Below, in pieces: positions 19,681 through 29,800 of a DNA stretch of 64,000 nucleotides. Each line of letters opens with the position of its first letter. Position 1 is the first letter of the stretch. This DNA is from Ichthyophis bannanicus (lineage: Eukaryota; Chordata; Amphibia; Gymnophiona; Ichthyophiidae). A program made the translations under genes and the position numbers. The stretch covers positions 1,229,251,312 to 1,229,315,311 of the forward strand of contig CM066031.1 of the NCBI GenBank assembly GCA_033557465.1, given 5' to 3'. The notes beneath the pieces are model-generated. The model was not told the DNA's origin, searched no databases, and worked only from the letters and a program-made list of their open reading frames with translations.

Positions 19681-22635
19681 AGAAGATAATGTCCTCATTA
19701 ACCAACTCACTCCACCAAATGTCTCTATACATACAACACACAGAGAAAACAAGAAAGGAGGAGGATCACTCATTCTCACCAAGTCTGAACTCCTTTTCAA
19801 TACGACTAACTCCTACAGCTCAAACAATCTGGATATAATCACCATAGCTAACAAGCAATGCTCCATAAACCTGGTTTACAGAGCTCCCTCAAGCTCTACG
19901 GATGACCTTCCCACCATTCTAGACTTAGCTGCCAATACCACTAATCTCAACACTCCTAATTGGATAATGGGAGATCTCAATCTCCCTTCTCTGCAGCAAC
20001 ATCAGTCCTCTTCACTCCTCAATGCCATTGAAAATCTTGGGTATCAACAATTAATCATGGAACCCACACATAACAAAGGAAACATTCTTGATATGGTATT
20101 CGCTCCACAATCTGCTCCTGCACAAAGCAGCAACATTATAAAGTCTATCACAGATGTACCTTGGTCAGACCACAAACTCATAAACCTACAAATTCCCTTG
20201 GGTAACACTCATCCCATAAACTACAAAAACCTTGACAACACACCAAGAGTCCCAACAAGAAGCTTTCGGCCCTTCAACAAGGATTTTATACTGACAAATA
20301 CTCAACCACTCCTCAACAATACAACGCTCAACCTTGACGAGTCAATTGAAGCCTGGAACAACAGCCTCAAGTCCATTTCTCATTTACCACACAAGAAAAA
20401 CATATCAAAGAAAAGAAACTCCGCACCATGGTTCTCTCCTGAGCTGCGGTCTTCACTTATGCATTTAAGGAGACTCGAAAAACGCTGGAGACGAACACTG
20501 GCCAGTGATGACCACACAATCTACAATCTCTACTTAGCAGCTCACCGCGAAGCAATCAAAAACAAGAAGAAGCAATATCACACTGATACGCTTAAAAGAT
20601 CATTGAACAAACCTCGTGATCTTTTCAACCTGGTAAAATCACTATCAAAGGAACCATCTTCAGAACAAAAGGAGGAGATCCACCCTCAAGATTTTGCTGA
20701 TTACTTGCAATCTAAACTTATACAGACGGATGAGCTACTGAAAACAGATGTACAAGAAACAACCTGCCAAAACTCCTTGTCTACACTTATCACTCCTTCA
20801 GCTAAATTTATTGAAGACACAATCACCTCACTCAATACCACCACCGCTCAAACCGATCCCTGCCCAGCCTTCTGGATAAAGGACCTGCGAAGTACATTTA
20901 GCCCGTTCATTGCAAGAATCATGAACCTTTCATTTACAACCGGCTCCTTCCCATCTGCTCTAAAGCTCACATCCATTAGACCACTGCTAAAAAACCCCAA
21001 ACTAGACCCAAAAAAGGCTGACTCTTATAGACCTATTGCCAGCATTCCCCTCCTAGCAAAAATCTTTGAGAAAGAGGTACAACGTCAAATTCAAGACCAC
21101 ATAGATTCCGCAGCCCCTCTTGACTATTTTCAACATGGCTTCAGAGAATATCATGGCGTCGAAACACTTATCACCACCCTCTTCAATAACATACTCGCCA
21201 GTATAGACAACATCCGTCAAGGCGTTGTGCTAATCTTCTTAGATATAGCAGCTGCATTTGATTCGGTAAATCATGATATACTCATTACACGGCTGAAGGA
21301 AAAAGGCATCAGTAGTTCAGCACTTGAATGGTGTAAATCTTACCTGAACACCAGAATGCAATATGTAAAAACTGCAACAGGAGAATCAAATCTCTTCCAT
21401 CAGAAACAAGGCGTCCCACAAGGTTCATCTCTTTCATCTCTCATGTTTAACATATACATGCAGCCTATCTGCAATATCATCAGATCATTCAATGTTGAAT
21501 GTATGATATACGCAGATGACATCCTACTTTATTTACCTTTTTCCACAATACAAATGGATTTACTGCCCATAATAAAGTGCTTTGATACAGTCTCAGAGTG
21601 GCTTCTCTCACAAAACCTCCGCATCCAGCACAAGAAAACTGAGGTTCTCTTTGTTACAAGAGACCCCAACTTCATTCCACCATCACATATAAGTGTTAAG
21701 GGAGCTGATCTATCCACCAAAGAAACAATAAGATATCTCGGAGTCACGCTGGACCACCGACTAGATATGAAATCACACGTAGACAATATAGTAAGAGCTG
21801 TATACTTCAAGATACGCACACTTAGGCATTTACGCTCATTACTGGACCCAGAGGATTTCAGAACCATCTTCCAAGCACTCATCTTGCCGCATTTTGATTT
21901 CGCCAATTCAATTCTACAAGGTCTCCCACAATCCACCCTAAGTTCTCTACAACTTGCTATGAATTCTGCTGCAAGGGTTCTACAAGGAGCGTCCAGGAAT
22001 GATCATGTGACACCAATCCTCAAGCAGCTTCACTGGCTCCCAATACAAGCCAGGCTCATATTCAAAACGCTGATTCTCACGTACAAGGCCATCCATGGCT
22101 TGTCAGCCAATTCACTAACTGACCTCATACAAACTGTACCACCTATAAGATCCAGAAGACAATCATCACTAAACACTCTAACAATGCCAAAGGCCATAAC
22201 AACTTGCAGCCGATCAACAGCGAGTAGAGCCTTCATGTTTTGCGCCCCAAAACTCTGGAACTCCCTACCACCTGACATACGTGCTTTAACCGATTTAACC
22301 CAGTTCAGAAGAGCCCTAAAATTTAACCTATTTATCAAATTTTACCCTACATAAATTTCAAAAGAATAGTCTTACCATAAACTTAACCACAATCTCCTCC
22401 TGACCCTTGCACTACTGCTATTTTATGTAAATAGTTTTTTTCATGCTATCGAACTAATTGAATATTTATTCTATGTATATAGTTCTCCCATGTTATCCAA
22501 GTTTATACTCCTGTTATATGTAATACCGAACAGCCTGTTGTTCTGGTCTTTGTGTTCATCTGTAAACCGCGCTGATTATGAATAGTGCGATATATAAAAA
22601 ACTGAAATAAATAAATAAATAAATAAATAAATAAA
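19681..22635 (+). mobile_element. L2-clade LINE copy 4, 5'-truncated, open frame
   Basis: Starts inside the endonuclease at EDNVLINQL, directly after copy 3. It ends with TGTAAACCGCGCTGATTATG and an AAATA array to about 22635. It lacks the 5' UTR, the leader and the first part of the endonuclease, so it cannot be autonomous. The 3' end is the closest match in the window to the tail of the SINE at 4185-4520. Confidence 0.82.
19682..22354 (+). CDS. L2-clade endonuclease (partial)-reverse transcriptase, uninterrupted
   Basis: One frame with no stop from the truncated 5' end to TAA at 22352-22354; the first ATG is 19967. Before it, the frame holds NVLINQL and KKGGGSLILTKSE. Counting from the ATG: GDLNLPS at residues 2-8, NILDMVFAP near 44, SDH at 67-69, linker NKPRDLFNLV near 208, IRPLLKNPK and SYRPIAS near 345, FLDIAAAFDSVNH near 426, VPQGSSLSSLMFN near 484, YADD at 515-518, YLGVTLDHR near 586, and a C-terminal WNSLPPDIR. 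The protein would be 795 aa. The endonuclease lacks its N-terminal N and E residues. It is open either because it is young or by chance. Confidence 0.85.
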   Translation, partial: EDNVLINQLTPPNVSIHTTHRENKKGGGSLILTKSELLFNTTNSYSSNNLDIITIANKQCSINLVYRAPSSSTDDLPTILDLAANTTNLNTPNWIMGDLNLPSLQQHQSSSLLNAIENLGYQQLIMEPTHNKGNILDMVFAPQSAPAQSSNIIKSITDVPWSDHKLINLQIPLGNTHPINYKNLDNTPRVPTRSFRPFNKDFILTNTQPLLNNTTLNLDESIEAWNNSLKSISHLPHKKNISKKRNSAPWFSPELRSSLMHLRRLEKRWRRTLASDDHTIYNLYLAAHREAIKNKKKQYHTDTLKRSLNKPRDLFNLVKSLSKEPSSEQKEEIHPQDFADYLQSKLIQTDELLKTDVQETTCQNSLSTLITPSAKFIEDTITSLNTTTAQTDPCPAFWIKDLRSTFSPFIARIMNLSFTTGSFPSALKLTSIRPLLKNPKLDPKKADSYRPIASIPLLAKIFEKEVQRQIQDHIDSAAPLDYFQHGFREYHGVETLITTLFNNILASIDNIRQGVVLIFLDIAAAFDSVNHDILITRLKEKGISSSALEWCKSYLNTRMQYVKTATGESNLFHQKQGVPQGSSLSSLMFNIYMQPICNIIRSFNVECMIYADDILLYLPFSTIQMDLLPIIKCFDTVSEWLLSQNLRIQHKKTEVLFVTRDPNFIPPSHISVKGADLSTKETIRYLGVTLDHRLDMKSHVDNIVRAVYFKIRTLRHLRSLLDPEDFRTIFQALILPHFDFANSILQGLPQSTLSSLQLAMNSAARVLQGASRNDHVTPILKQLHWLPIQARLIFKTLILTYKAIHGLSANSLTDLIQTVPPIRSRRQSSLNTLTMPKAITTCSRSTASRAFMFCAPKLWNSLPPDIRALTDLTQFRRALKFNLFIKFYPT

Positions 22636-22795
22636 GTCAATTCTTTCCTTATCCCCCTTGTGACTCCCGTTAAAAGTTTACTTGTAATGTTGTTTATTGC
22701 CTATCGCTTAATGTAATGTTCAAACATTTGATTTCTCTGTAAACCGCTTTGATTCACGAAAAACGGTAAATAAGCACAAATAAATAAATAAATGT
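22636..22795 (+). mobile_element. L2-type 3'-end fragment
   Basis: Short copy of a related 3' end: TCTGTAAACCGCTTTGATTC, then ACGGTAAATAAGCAC and AAATAAATAAATAAATG. The same sequence occurs inverted at 52371-52550. It may be a severely truncated LINE or a SINE end. Confidence 0.6.
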
Positions 22796-23466
22796 CCTTT
22801 TCAGCCACCAATTCATATTGTCTCCGTAATAATCTTAATTTGAAAAAGGATAAAGTCACCACTAATTTAACATGTTTCAGACAAGATAACTGCACATCAA
22901 TAGTGACCTCCCATACCTCATGCTGAAGAGGAAAAGTAAAATTCTCCAAATGGGAGCTTGACTGGCCCTGCAGATAGATTCAGCCATAGTATAGGGTGCA
23001 AACTTATAGGTCGATGCAGAAACGCCAACGCGTCCTTTGCGTGCAAATAATGTAACAGAGTAACATAATATAGCAACATGGAGGCCAATACCAGGTTGTG
23101 CATCCCAGGGCATCTGGGCATCCAGACATCCGGACAGCCAGGTGATGCACCCGATTCTGCTTCCATGGGGGCTAGATGTCCCCGCGGGAGCAGAATCGCA
23201 TCACAGTGGCTATACGTCCGGGAAGTGCCCCAATACAGGCACCTCAGATGACCAGCCACTTGCCTGGCTAACTCGGTCAAGATCCATGAGGGAGCTGCAA
23301 TCACTGGCCACCGCCAAATAGATTCTTTCCCCACAGCCTGACCTCCGATTTGGCTTTCCGTGGCCAGGATCAGACTACAGGGAACCCCCTGCACCACTCA
23401 TCTTTCTGTCTCCACCGGCCTCCGCTGTCCACCCATATCAAGGGGGACTTATTCCACCTTAGTGAA
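22796..23466. other. Unassigned interval
   Basis: No gene or clear element boundary. The string CAAACTTATAGG(T)CGATGCAGAAA at about 22999-23021 recurs with small changes at 24681-24703, so a repeat of unknown class starts or passes here. Minus-strand frames are unremarkable. Confidence 0.35.
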
Positions 23467-23682
23467 GGGTGCCATTAATCCTGTCCAAGTCATATTTTGT
23501 TTTCTTCAAAGACAATACTACCTCTAAGTTGCACAGACGTCTTTATTTTTGTTGTATACCTTTGAATATACTATTAAAATATTATGATGACATACAGTTG
23601 GAATATTTCCAATTATTTCTCAAGATATCATACTCAACATACCTAAAATGCAAGGGTGCCAATAATGTTGACCACAACTGTA
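23467..23682 (+). mobile_element. Tc1/mariner 3'-end fragment
   Basis: About 216 bp beginning GGGTGCCATTAATCCTGTCC and ending GGGTGCCAATAATGTTGACC then ACAACTGTA. The terminal part resembles the outward TACAGT-type inverted repeat of Tc1-like elements, whose ends commonly read TACAGT...TGG(T/C)CA. The transposase and the other end are absent. Family recognition is from memory of the motif, so confidence is moderate. Confidence 0.5.
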
Positions 23683-23984
23683 TTACTCCCCTGGCACCCT
23701 TTAATGTCCCTAAATCCAGATTTCTTTTTAATAAAGAAACCTGACAGCACCTCGGAATTGGGGCATTCCCTTGTCTATCCCTCTTCCCTTGCTTTATCAT
23801 ACCCCAACAAGCTATTCACATTTTCAAACATTTTATTCACTACAGTATCAATTGAGGTGAGAAAGAAACTCTTCTGTGCTGGATCTGATTTCCCCTGAGT
23901 ATTCCTTTGCTTTCTTTTGCCATTGAATTTTATCGCATATTATGATATTTGCCAAGTTCTTTGCTTTAGAAAACCACTTATGAC

Positions 23985-24376
23985 TTAAGGATCTTAATAT
24001 GTATACTTTAGAGGAAAGGCGGGATAGAGGAGATATGATAGAGACCTTTAAATACCTCCGTGGCATAAATGCACAGGAGAAGAGCCTCTTTCAGTTGAAT
24101 GCAAGCTCTGCTATGAGGGAACATAGGATGAGGGTGAAAGGGGATAGACTCAGGAGTAATATGCAGAAATATTTCTTTACGGAAAGAGTGGTAGAAGCGT
24201 GGAATAGTCTCCCAATGGAGGTGGTAGAGATGAGGACAGTATCAAAATTCAAAAAAGCATGGGACAAGCACAAAGGATCTCTAAAGCTAAAAAGGGCACT
24301 ATAGTAGCTGATATGGAAGGGCAGACTAGACAGGCCATGTGGTCTTTTTCTGCTGTCATGTTTCTAAGTTTCTATG
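23985..24376 (+). mobile_element. CR1-clade LINE, 3' end fragment
   Basis: 5'-truncated copy whose frame (about 23999-24304) reads MYTLEERRDRGDMIETFKYL, then MRVKGDRLRSNMQKYFFTERVVEAWNSLP, the C-terminal end of the CR1 reverse transcriptase protein. The 3' UTR contains TAGACAGGCCATGTGGTCTT and ends in short tandem octamer-like repeats (TTTCTAAGTTTCTATG), typical of CR1. The same subfamily is at 63698-64000 on the minus strand. Confidence 0.8.
23999..24304 (+). pseudogene. CR1 ORF2 C-terminal fragment
   Basis: 101-codon open piece of the CR1 ORF2 C-terminal domain, truncated at its 5' end by incomplete reverse transcription. No reverse transcriptase catalytic residues are present. Confidence 0.75.
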
Positions 24377-24534
24377 ACTTGCTTCTTAAGTTTTAATTGG
24401 TGCAAGCTCATGAATGGCCTTATCCACACTACTAGCCCTTCCACTTATACTGCCATGCTTGCTTCAGTACCTCTAAGTGCCAGGGTTCAAGCCCACCATG
24501 CTCTAGTCATTGATTCACAGTAGGGTACTTCATC

Positions 24535-24690
24535 TCTCTCCTCCGCAACTTAAAGTTGTAGTGGAGAAGGAGCCTTGTGCTTAAACCAGCAAGGTGAGAA
24601 CCAGGAAAGCCGGGATTCAAACCCCACTGATGTGCCATGTAGCCTTAGGTAAATCACTTAATCCTCCATTGCCTCTTAGACAAACTTATA
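24535..24690 (+). mobile_element. tRNA-derived SINE fragment
   Basis: B-box-like GGATTCAAACCCC at about 24611-24623, followed by ATGTGCCATGTAGCCTTAGG, TAAATCACTTAATCCTCCATTGCCTC, the tRNA-related and central region seen in the SINEs at 4185 and 52092. The A box region is poorly preserved. It runs into an unrelated sequence after ACAAACTTA near 24688. Confidence 0.6.
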
Positions 24691-26040
24691 GGCTGATGCA
24701 GAAAGTTGTCGTAAAAGCTACACGCACAGTTTTCAACTGCAAGACTATCAGAAAAGTGCACCGGTATGCTATAAGCAAAACATACAGAAAAGAGATATGT
24801 GCAAAACATCTGTGCTAAATGAGCACCGGGCACCAGACACATGCGCAGAAGGTTTAGTGCCCAAAACAGTGGTTTATGAAGGGCACTTATATGTTTTTAG
24901 GCATAGTAAGGAATGGAGCCCATGTGACCCCCTCGTGACCTAATTGTAGTAAAGTAAATGCATAACAATGGTCTCAGAGAGGGAGGAAGCATAGTAAAAG
25001 TGTTGTGAATGTGTGTGGGGGGGGGGGGGGGAGGGGGGGAATGGTATTTAAAGGATACCTGAAGGCAAGGGCCCATTTCTCCTTTGTTGTGGTATAAGCT
25101 ACACATTGGTGCTACTTGCTATTTTTTTATGCATTATTGTTTATCTGTTGTCTTCCGTGCATTTCTGTATTGTACAAGGCTCCTTTAGTATAACATTGAT
25201 TAGCTAGGGAACATACAGTGGAGGATTTTCTTTTTTTGTTAATCATGCGGTTGAATGCTTGGGAAGGTAATATTGACCGATGTTTGATATTTGCTGGTGG
25301 ATTTTCTTGATAAATACAATGGTTTTGCATTTGCTGAATTGGAGGGCTGAATGGAGGCTTATTTTGTTAAAGTAGTTGATGATGATGATGATGCTATCTG
25401 AAGTAAGGGTCCTGTGTGACTGAGCACATTTAAGACTGTGGATGGGAGGTAAATATCTGATCAGTTAGTTCATGAGAGTGAGATTGATTCATATAAAAAG
25501 AGGACTGGTGACAATGATGCTATAGGAAGAAGCTTTTTGTAATTGTTCTTTTGGTTTTGTTGTTGGATTTTCAAATGTTTAAAGGTTTATAGGTTATAGG
25601 TTATTGATGTTGAACATAAGATATTTTTCTGCAGGTAGGTTTTGCACACCTCTGTTTTTGTGAAACATTGAGGTTTAATTGAAAAAAGCTGAATTAACTT
25701 TTATGAATCAATTTTTTTCTGTATAATCAATGGGAGTTTTAGAAGTTTTGAAGGCAATGGATGGTTACTTATGATTGCATGAACATTCCTTGAGGAAACC
25801 ATTGAATCAGTGAAAGATGAACCATATTGTAACTTTTGTTGCAATCTTTTGTATAAAATAGCTGCCGAAATTTCATTTGGTTCTTCTTCATGGGCATAGT
25901 TTGACTGCTTCATTTGGGGAGGGGGGCAAAGGGTGGGGTGATATACTTGCATTCTTATTTGCATATTTGCATATATAATTGTATATTCATTATGGTTATC
26001 TTTAAAAATACACTAGATAATAGGAAGCCAGTATATCAAA
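24691..26040. other. Unassigned interval with simple repeats
   Basis: No gene recognised. It contains a G run near 25017-25038, a short (GAT)n near 25378-25392 and otherwise AT-rich single-copy-looking DNA. Frames are short and unsupported. Confidence 0.4.
25017..25038. repeat. Poly-G tract
   Basis: About 14 G followed by A and 7 G after GTGTGTG; simple repeat. Confidence 0.8.
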
Positions 26041-26326
26041 CAGGCAAGGGATGACGAGGCGCTCCCCATGATAAAGAGGAAGCAGAGGTTCTCATTCAGT
26101 GCTTTTGCCAAAAAAAGGACAGCAACATATTCCTAGGCTATATAATTAAATTGCAGCAACAATTGTAGCTGTTTATTTATTTAGCCTGGCACTCTAAGAT
26201 TAAAAACATATTGATACCTGTAAATATGTATTCTGCAAAAAACAAAGGAGATGTAAGGTGCTCACACGCCAAGGGACAAAAAGAAAAGGAGAACCACAGC
26301 GCAGTTTCTAATACCAAACTAAATCA
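26041..26326. other. Unassigned host sequence left of the RTE fragment
   Basis: No coding potential. The segment 26282-26310 (AGAAAAGGAGAACCACAGCG, GCAGTTTCTA) is repeated inverted at 26804-26832 on the far side of the RTE fragment. Confidence 0.35.
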
Positions 26327-26850
26327 TGTTGTTGTTAAGTGCCGTCGAGTCGGAGTCGACTCATGGCGACCCTCTGGATAGCTAACCTAAATTGTGTTCG
26401 GTCTTCAGTCAGGCGGCTCATTGTTGACAGACCGGTACCCGTAGCTGCTGTTATTGTAGCGATCCATCTCATTGCTGGCCTTCCTCTTTTGCGTTGACCT
26501 TCTATCTTGCCAAGCATAATGTCTTTCTCTAATGATTTCTCTCTTCGCATGATGTGTCCAAAGTATTAAAGTCGAAGTCTTGTCATCTGAGCTTCTAAAG
26601 AAAGCTTAGGTTTGATCTCCTCTAGTACCGACTGGTCTGTTCTTCGGGCAGTCCATGGTATACACAGTATTCGCCGCCAGCACCATAATTCAAAGGCATC
26701 AATTTTCTTCCTGTCTGTCTTTTTCACTGTCCAGCTTTCACATCCATATGATGTTATTGAAAATACCATGGCTTGAACAAGTCGAATCTTTGTATCTTTT
26801 ATTTTAGAAACTGCACTATGGTTCTCTTTTCTTTTTTGAGCATCTATTTT
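26327..26850 (-). mobile_element. RTE/BovB-like LINE, 3' end
   Basis: Minus-strand frames (26566-26769, then 26335-26550, with a shift near 26560) read CESWTVKKTDRKKIDAFELW, CWRRILCIPWTARRTDQSVL, then MRREKSLEKDIMLGKIEGQR and RLRLDG. This matches the BovB/RTE C-terminal signature (IDAFELWCWRR, IPWTARRTNQSVL, LEKTLMLGKIEGRRRRGRQ). The 3' end near 26327 ends in TTGTTGTTAAG (AACAACA on the element strand), typical of RTE. It is 5'-truncated. Confidence 0.82.
26335..26769 (-). pseudogene. RTE/BovB-like C-terminal domain remnant
   Basis: Two frames, one shift near 26560. Contains the conserved WCWRR and LGKIEG motifs but no reverse transcriptase core. Confidence 0.75.
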
Positions 26851-27432
26851 GTGTCCAACGAAACCCCTCTACCAACAGTAAGTGCAGAGCAGAACTAGGA
26901 TATTCCACCATAAAATCCAACATTCTGATTGTGGTAGGCGAAGGCCTATGACCCATGCTGCTTGAACTAAACAGGCAGGCCTAAGCAGCTTGACCTGTAA
27001 ATGAAGCCTGTGGTGAGGCCCAGAGAAATAAAACCCCCCTGAATGTTGCCTTCATAGAATCGAAACTTAACTAAGCATAACCAAGCATAGCTAAGCAGAA
27101 TCAAAACTTAGGAAAGATAAAGAAACTGCTTTAATTGGTACTGATAAGAATGTGAGAAGCTTCTATGAAATTAATTAACTCTGTTGAAAGAAAGGTTACA
27201 GTGCCCTGCTTTCACACATATTCCAGCTGGCTAGTGACCTTGGAGGAGAAATGTATCAAGAGTCTAAGAACTGACCATTGTAATGAGGACTGAAAGGGGG
27301 GGAAACAGGTGCCGAGCCCAGACCAAGGTCCTCATTGGATAGCTACGTAACGGCACTGGGACCAATAGATGGGGCAAAAGGGGTTACCGGGACCAATGAA
27401 AAGTTTGCCTATGTTCAGAATGGAGAAGAAAG

Positions 27433-27440
27433 GTATAAAA
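27433..27440 (+). promoter_or_regulatory. LTR TATA box
   Basis: TATAAAAG-type box about 70 bp before the polyadenylation signal, as in retroviral U3-R boundaries. Confidence 0.55.
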
Positions 27441-27507
27441 GTTGTTGTTATGTTGGAAACCATTGCTCAGCCATTTTGAATGTGATTCTGCTTGAGTCTT
27501 GTGCACA

Positions 27508-27513
27508 AATAAA
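27508..27513 (+). terminator. LTR polyadenylation signal
   Basis: AATAAA 60 bp before the right edge of the solo LTR. Confidence 0.6.
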
Positions 27514-27578
27514 TGATTTGGACCTTTTGAACAGACTCCTGGTATTATTGGATTGTTTGCGCTCTGCTGCTACATGAT

Positions 27579-28020
27579 GACTTCTCATTAAGAGCTTCTC
27601 CAGTACAAGGCAGATTGTAAACTAACACAAAACCCTCCATAAGACCCTGAAGACCTGTAATGCAAATCTACCATACTATAATGACACCAGCTTCTAAAAT
27701 TAACACAATAAAGCGCCTACCCAGAAGAGCACTAAAGATATTGCAGTGGGACTCAGAACATCCTTACACCTATTTGGAAAACTGAACAAGCAAAATTACT
27801 ATATATCCTACATAGAAAATCCATGTTAACAGAACACTTGGTCTCAGTTACACAGGCAGAACACAGATTCTCACCAAGTACAGAATAAATTTTAACTAAC
27901 TCAAAGTAGAAATATATAGACAAAATTAAATTGAAACACTAACAAGCCAGGCTCTGCATGCAGGGCAACACAAGAAATAGAGGAGATGGGCAACACTTTG
28001 CCTCACCATTGCTGAGCAAA
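27579..28020. other. Unassigned, distantly hAT-related sequence
   Basis: TCAGTTACACAGGCAGAACAC at about 27846 and the following ACCAAGTACAGAAT resemble TCAGTTACACATGCAGAACAT and ACCAAACAAGGAAT in hAT copies B (about 49220) and C (about 61065). This may be an internal fragment of a related hAT family. No termini are visible. Confidence 0.35.
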
Positions 28021-29245
28021 TATCATGCGATGCACAGGGCTTCGGTGTTCTGTTCTTCATTGGTTTCAGTCTTTCCTGTCTTCTTGTTCTTTTTCTGTTG
28101 TTTGTAGTACGACTTCCTTTCCTTCCACCCCTCTCACCTGTGGTGTTCCCCAGGGATATGTGTTGGCACTCCTTCTTTTTAATGTCTTTCTAGCCCCACT
28201 TGCTTTAATAATACAACAGTTCGGCATCTCTGTTTACCTCTATGTAGATGCCATTTTTCTAATTTTTCTCCCAACTTGACCTCTCTAAATTCCTGTTTAT
28301 CAGCTGTTTCTAATTGGCTTTCCACAAACCATCTACATCATTAATCCCCCTAAATGTTCTGCTATTTGGTTTACCTTTAATATCTCCTGTCCCTCTGTAG
28401 CTCTGCTCTTAGCTCACTTTCCAATTCCCATATTTCAGTCCCATCATTACCTCAGCATCATCTTGGATTCCTCCTTAACTTTCCATGATCACCTCTCTTC
28501 TTTGGTTCAGCTGTCTTTTTTCTCCTTGCTCCAGATCCGTGCCCTCCGTACCTTTCTTGACCCACACTCCCTCACAACTCTCCTTATGTCACTGGTGATT
28601 TCCAAGCTAGACTACTGCAATGGTGCACTTGCTGGTCTTCCTTACTACCAACTTCGTTGTCTGCCACTTCTTCAAAACACAGTTGCACAGATTCTTACGC
28701 ATTCCTCTAACCGCGACCATATCACGCCCATTCTTGCTCACCTTCATTGGCTCCCAATAAAGCATCGCATTGATTACAAGATTCTCACTGTAGCTCATCA
28801 GGCAATCCACAAGGGAATCCCACAATACCTAACAGATCTCCTCCAGTTTCATACTCTTCACCTTCTTCTCAGGTCACTCCATACCCATCGTCTGGCACTT
28901 CCCTCAGTCTCCTGAGTGAACCTGGAACAAACACAACATTCCACCTTTTTTTCCTGGACCCTGCTTTATGGAATTCTTTACTTAACACCCTATGCTCAGA
29001 GCTCTCATTTCCGCAGTTCAAATCCATGCTTAAAACCCATCTATTTTAGCTTGCTTTTGATCTACCTTCATCAACTGCCTAGCTAACTAGTTCCAACCCT
29101 CTTTGCTCTTCTCTGTTCTTAACTGTCCTGTCAGTAAATGGCGTTCCTTTCTTCTTCTATACAGCCTTTTTAAAAATTGTATACCGCTCTGATGCCTTGT
29201 CTCCTAGGACAGTATATCAAATGATTAATAAAGATAAAAATAAAG
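28021..29245 (+). mobile_element. L2 LINE fragment (second subfamily)
   Basis: 5'-truncated L2 with PLTCGVPQGYVLALLLFN (about 28130-28185), a decayed YVDA where YADD is expected (about 28243), ISKLDYCNGALAGLP (about 28600), DHITPILAHLHWLP (about 28720). The 3' end TGTATACCGCTCTGATGCCT is followed by an A-rich tail. It is closer to standard vertebrate L2 than to the abundant local copies. Confidence 0.75.
28025..28915 (+). pseudogene. L2 reverse transcriptase remnant
   Basis: Pieces at 28025-28279 and 28463-28915, separated by stops. The catalytic Asp pair is altered (YVDA), so it is inactive. Confidence 0.72.
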
Positions 29246-29800
29246 GCCTCTCTGATCCCACATGCAGGCGACGTAACCTCTCTTCACAGTCTTCCCCCTC
29301 CATTGATCTCAGTGCCTCGTAATCATAGGTGGCTGTGTCACTGATTAGGCACAGTGCTGGCTGTTCCCACAGCCCATCTCTGAACAAGAATCACTGGGAT
29401 TGAGGGTGGGGCAGACCATGGGGAGAGGCAGTGCTGCCTGCATGTGGGATCAGAGAAAACTGTGCCTCATGTTACTGCTTAGCAAACATAAAAGCAGCAG
29501 CTAGCAGAGAGGTGCACATGGTGACAGGACTTTATTTGTACAGCTGTGCAGCCTATAGTGGCACCAAAATTCCAAACATGCTGTGCCTCTATTACAGGCC
29601 TCGACAAATTGTGTGTGGATTTAGGAGCCAGGCCAAAATCTTAGGAGCCTTTGCTTGTGACCTCCTCACACCTCCCCCCCCCCCATTGTCTCTTGCACAG
29701 TCTTATGTTCTCAAGTCTCACAAGATCAGTGCCAGAATTCCTTTACAGCACAGCATCTTTTGACAGACATACAGGTAACAGCTCATAGCTTCAGAAATTA
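29246..29800. other. Unassigned, contains an inverted repeat
   Basis: CTCTGATCCCACATGCAGGC (29250-29269) is exactly inverted at 29436-29455, with weaker pairing between, giving a fold-back of about 210 bp. A C run lies near 29677-29689. Minor frames have no support. Confidence 0.5.

Larger units (their letters stand above)
26930..27574 (+). mobile_element. Solo retroviral LTR
   Basis: 645-bp element with TGTGG at the left edge and TACA at the right edge (TG...CA ends), flanked by a 4-bp duplication TGAT (26926-26929 and 27575-27578). Inside lie a TATA box (GGTATAAAAG, about 27432-27441) and AATAAA at 27508-27513, in the order U3-R-U5. No internal viral sequence (primer-binding site, gag, pol, env) adjoins it, so it is a recombined solo LTR of an endogenous retrovirus. 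Some upstream repeats (AAGCATAACCAAGCATAGCT) occur in U3. Confidence 0.75.

Noticed and set aside
26930..27574. Full endogenous provirus
   Set aside because: No second LTR, primer-binding site or gag/pol/env frames on either side within reach.
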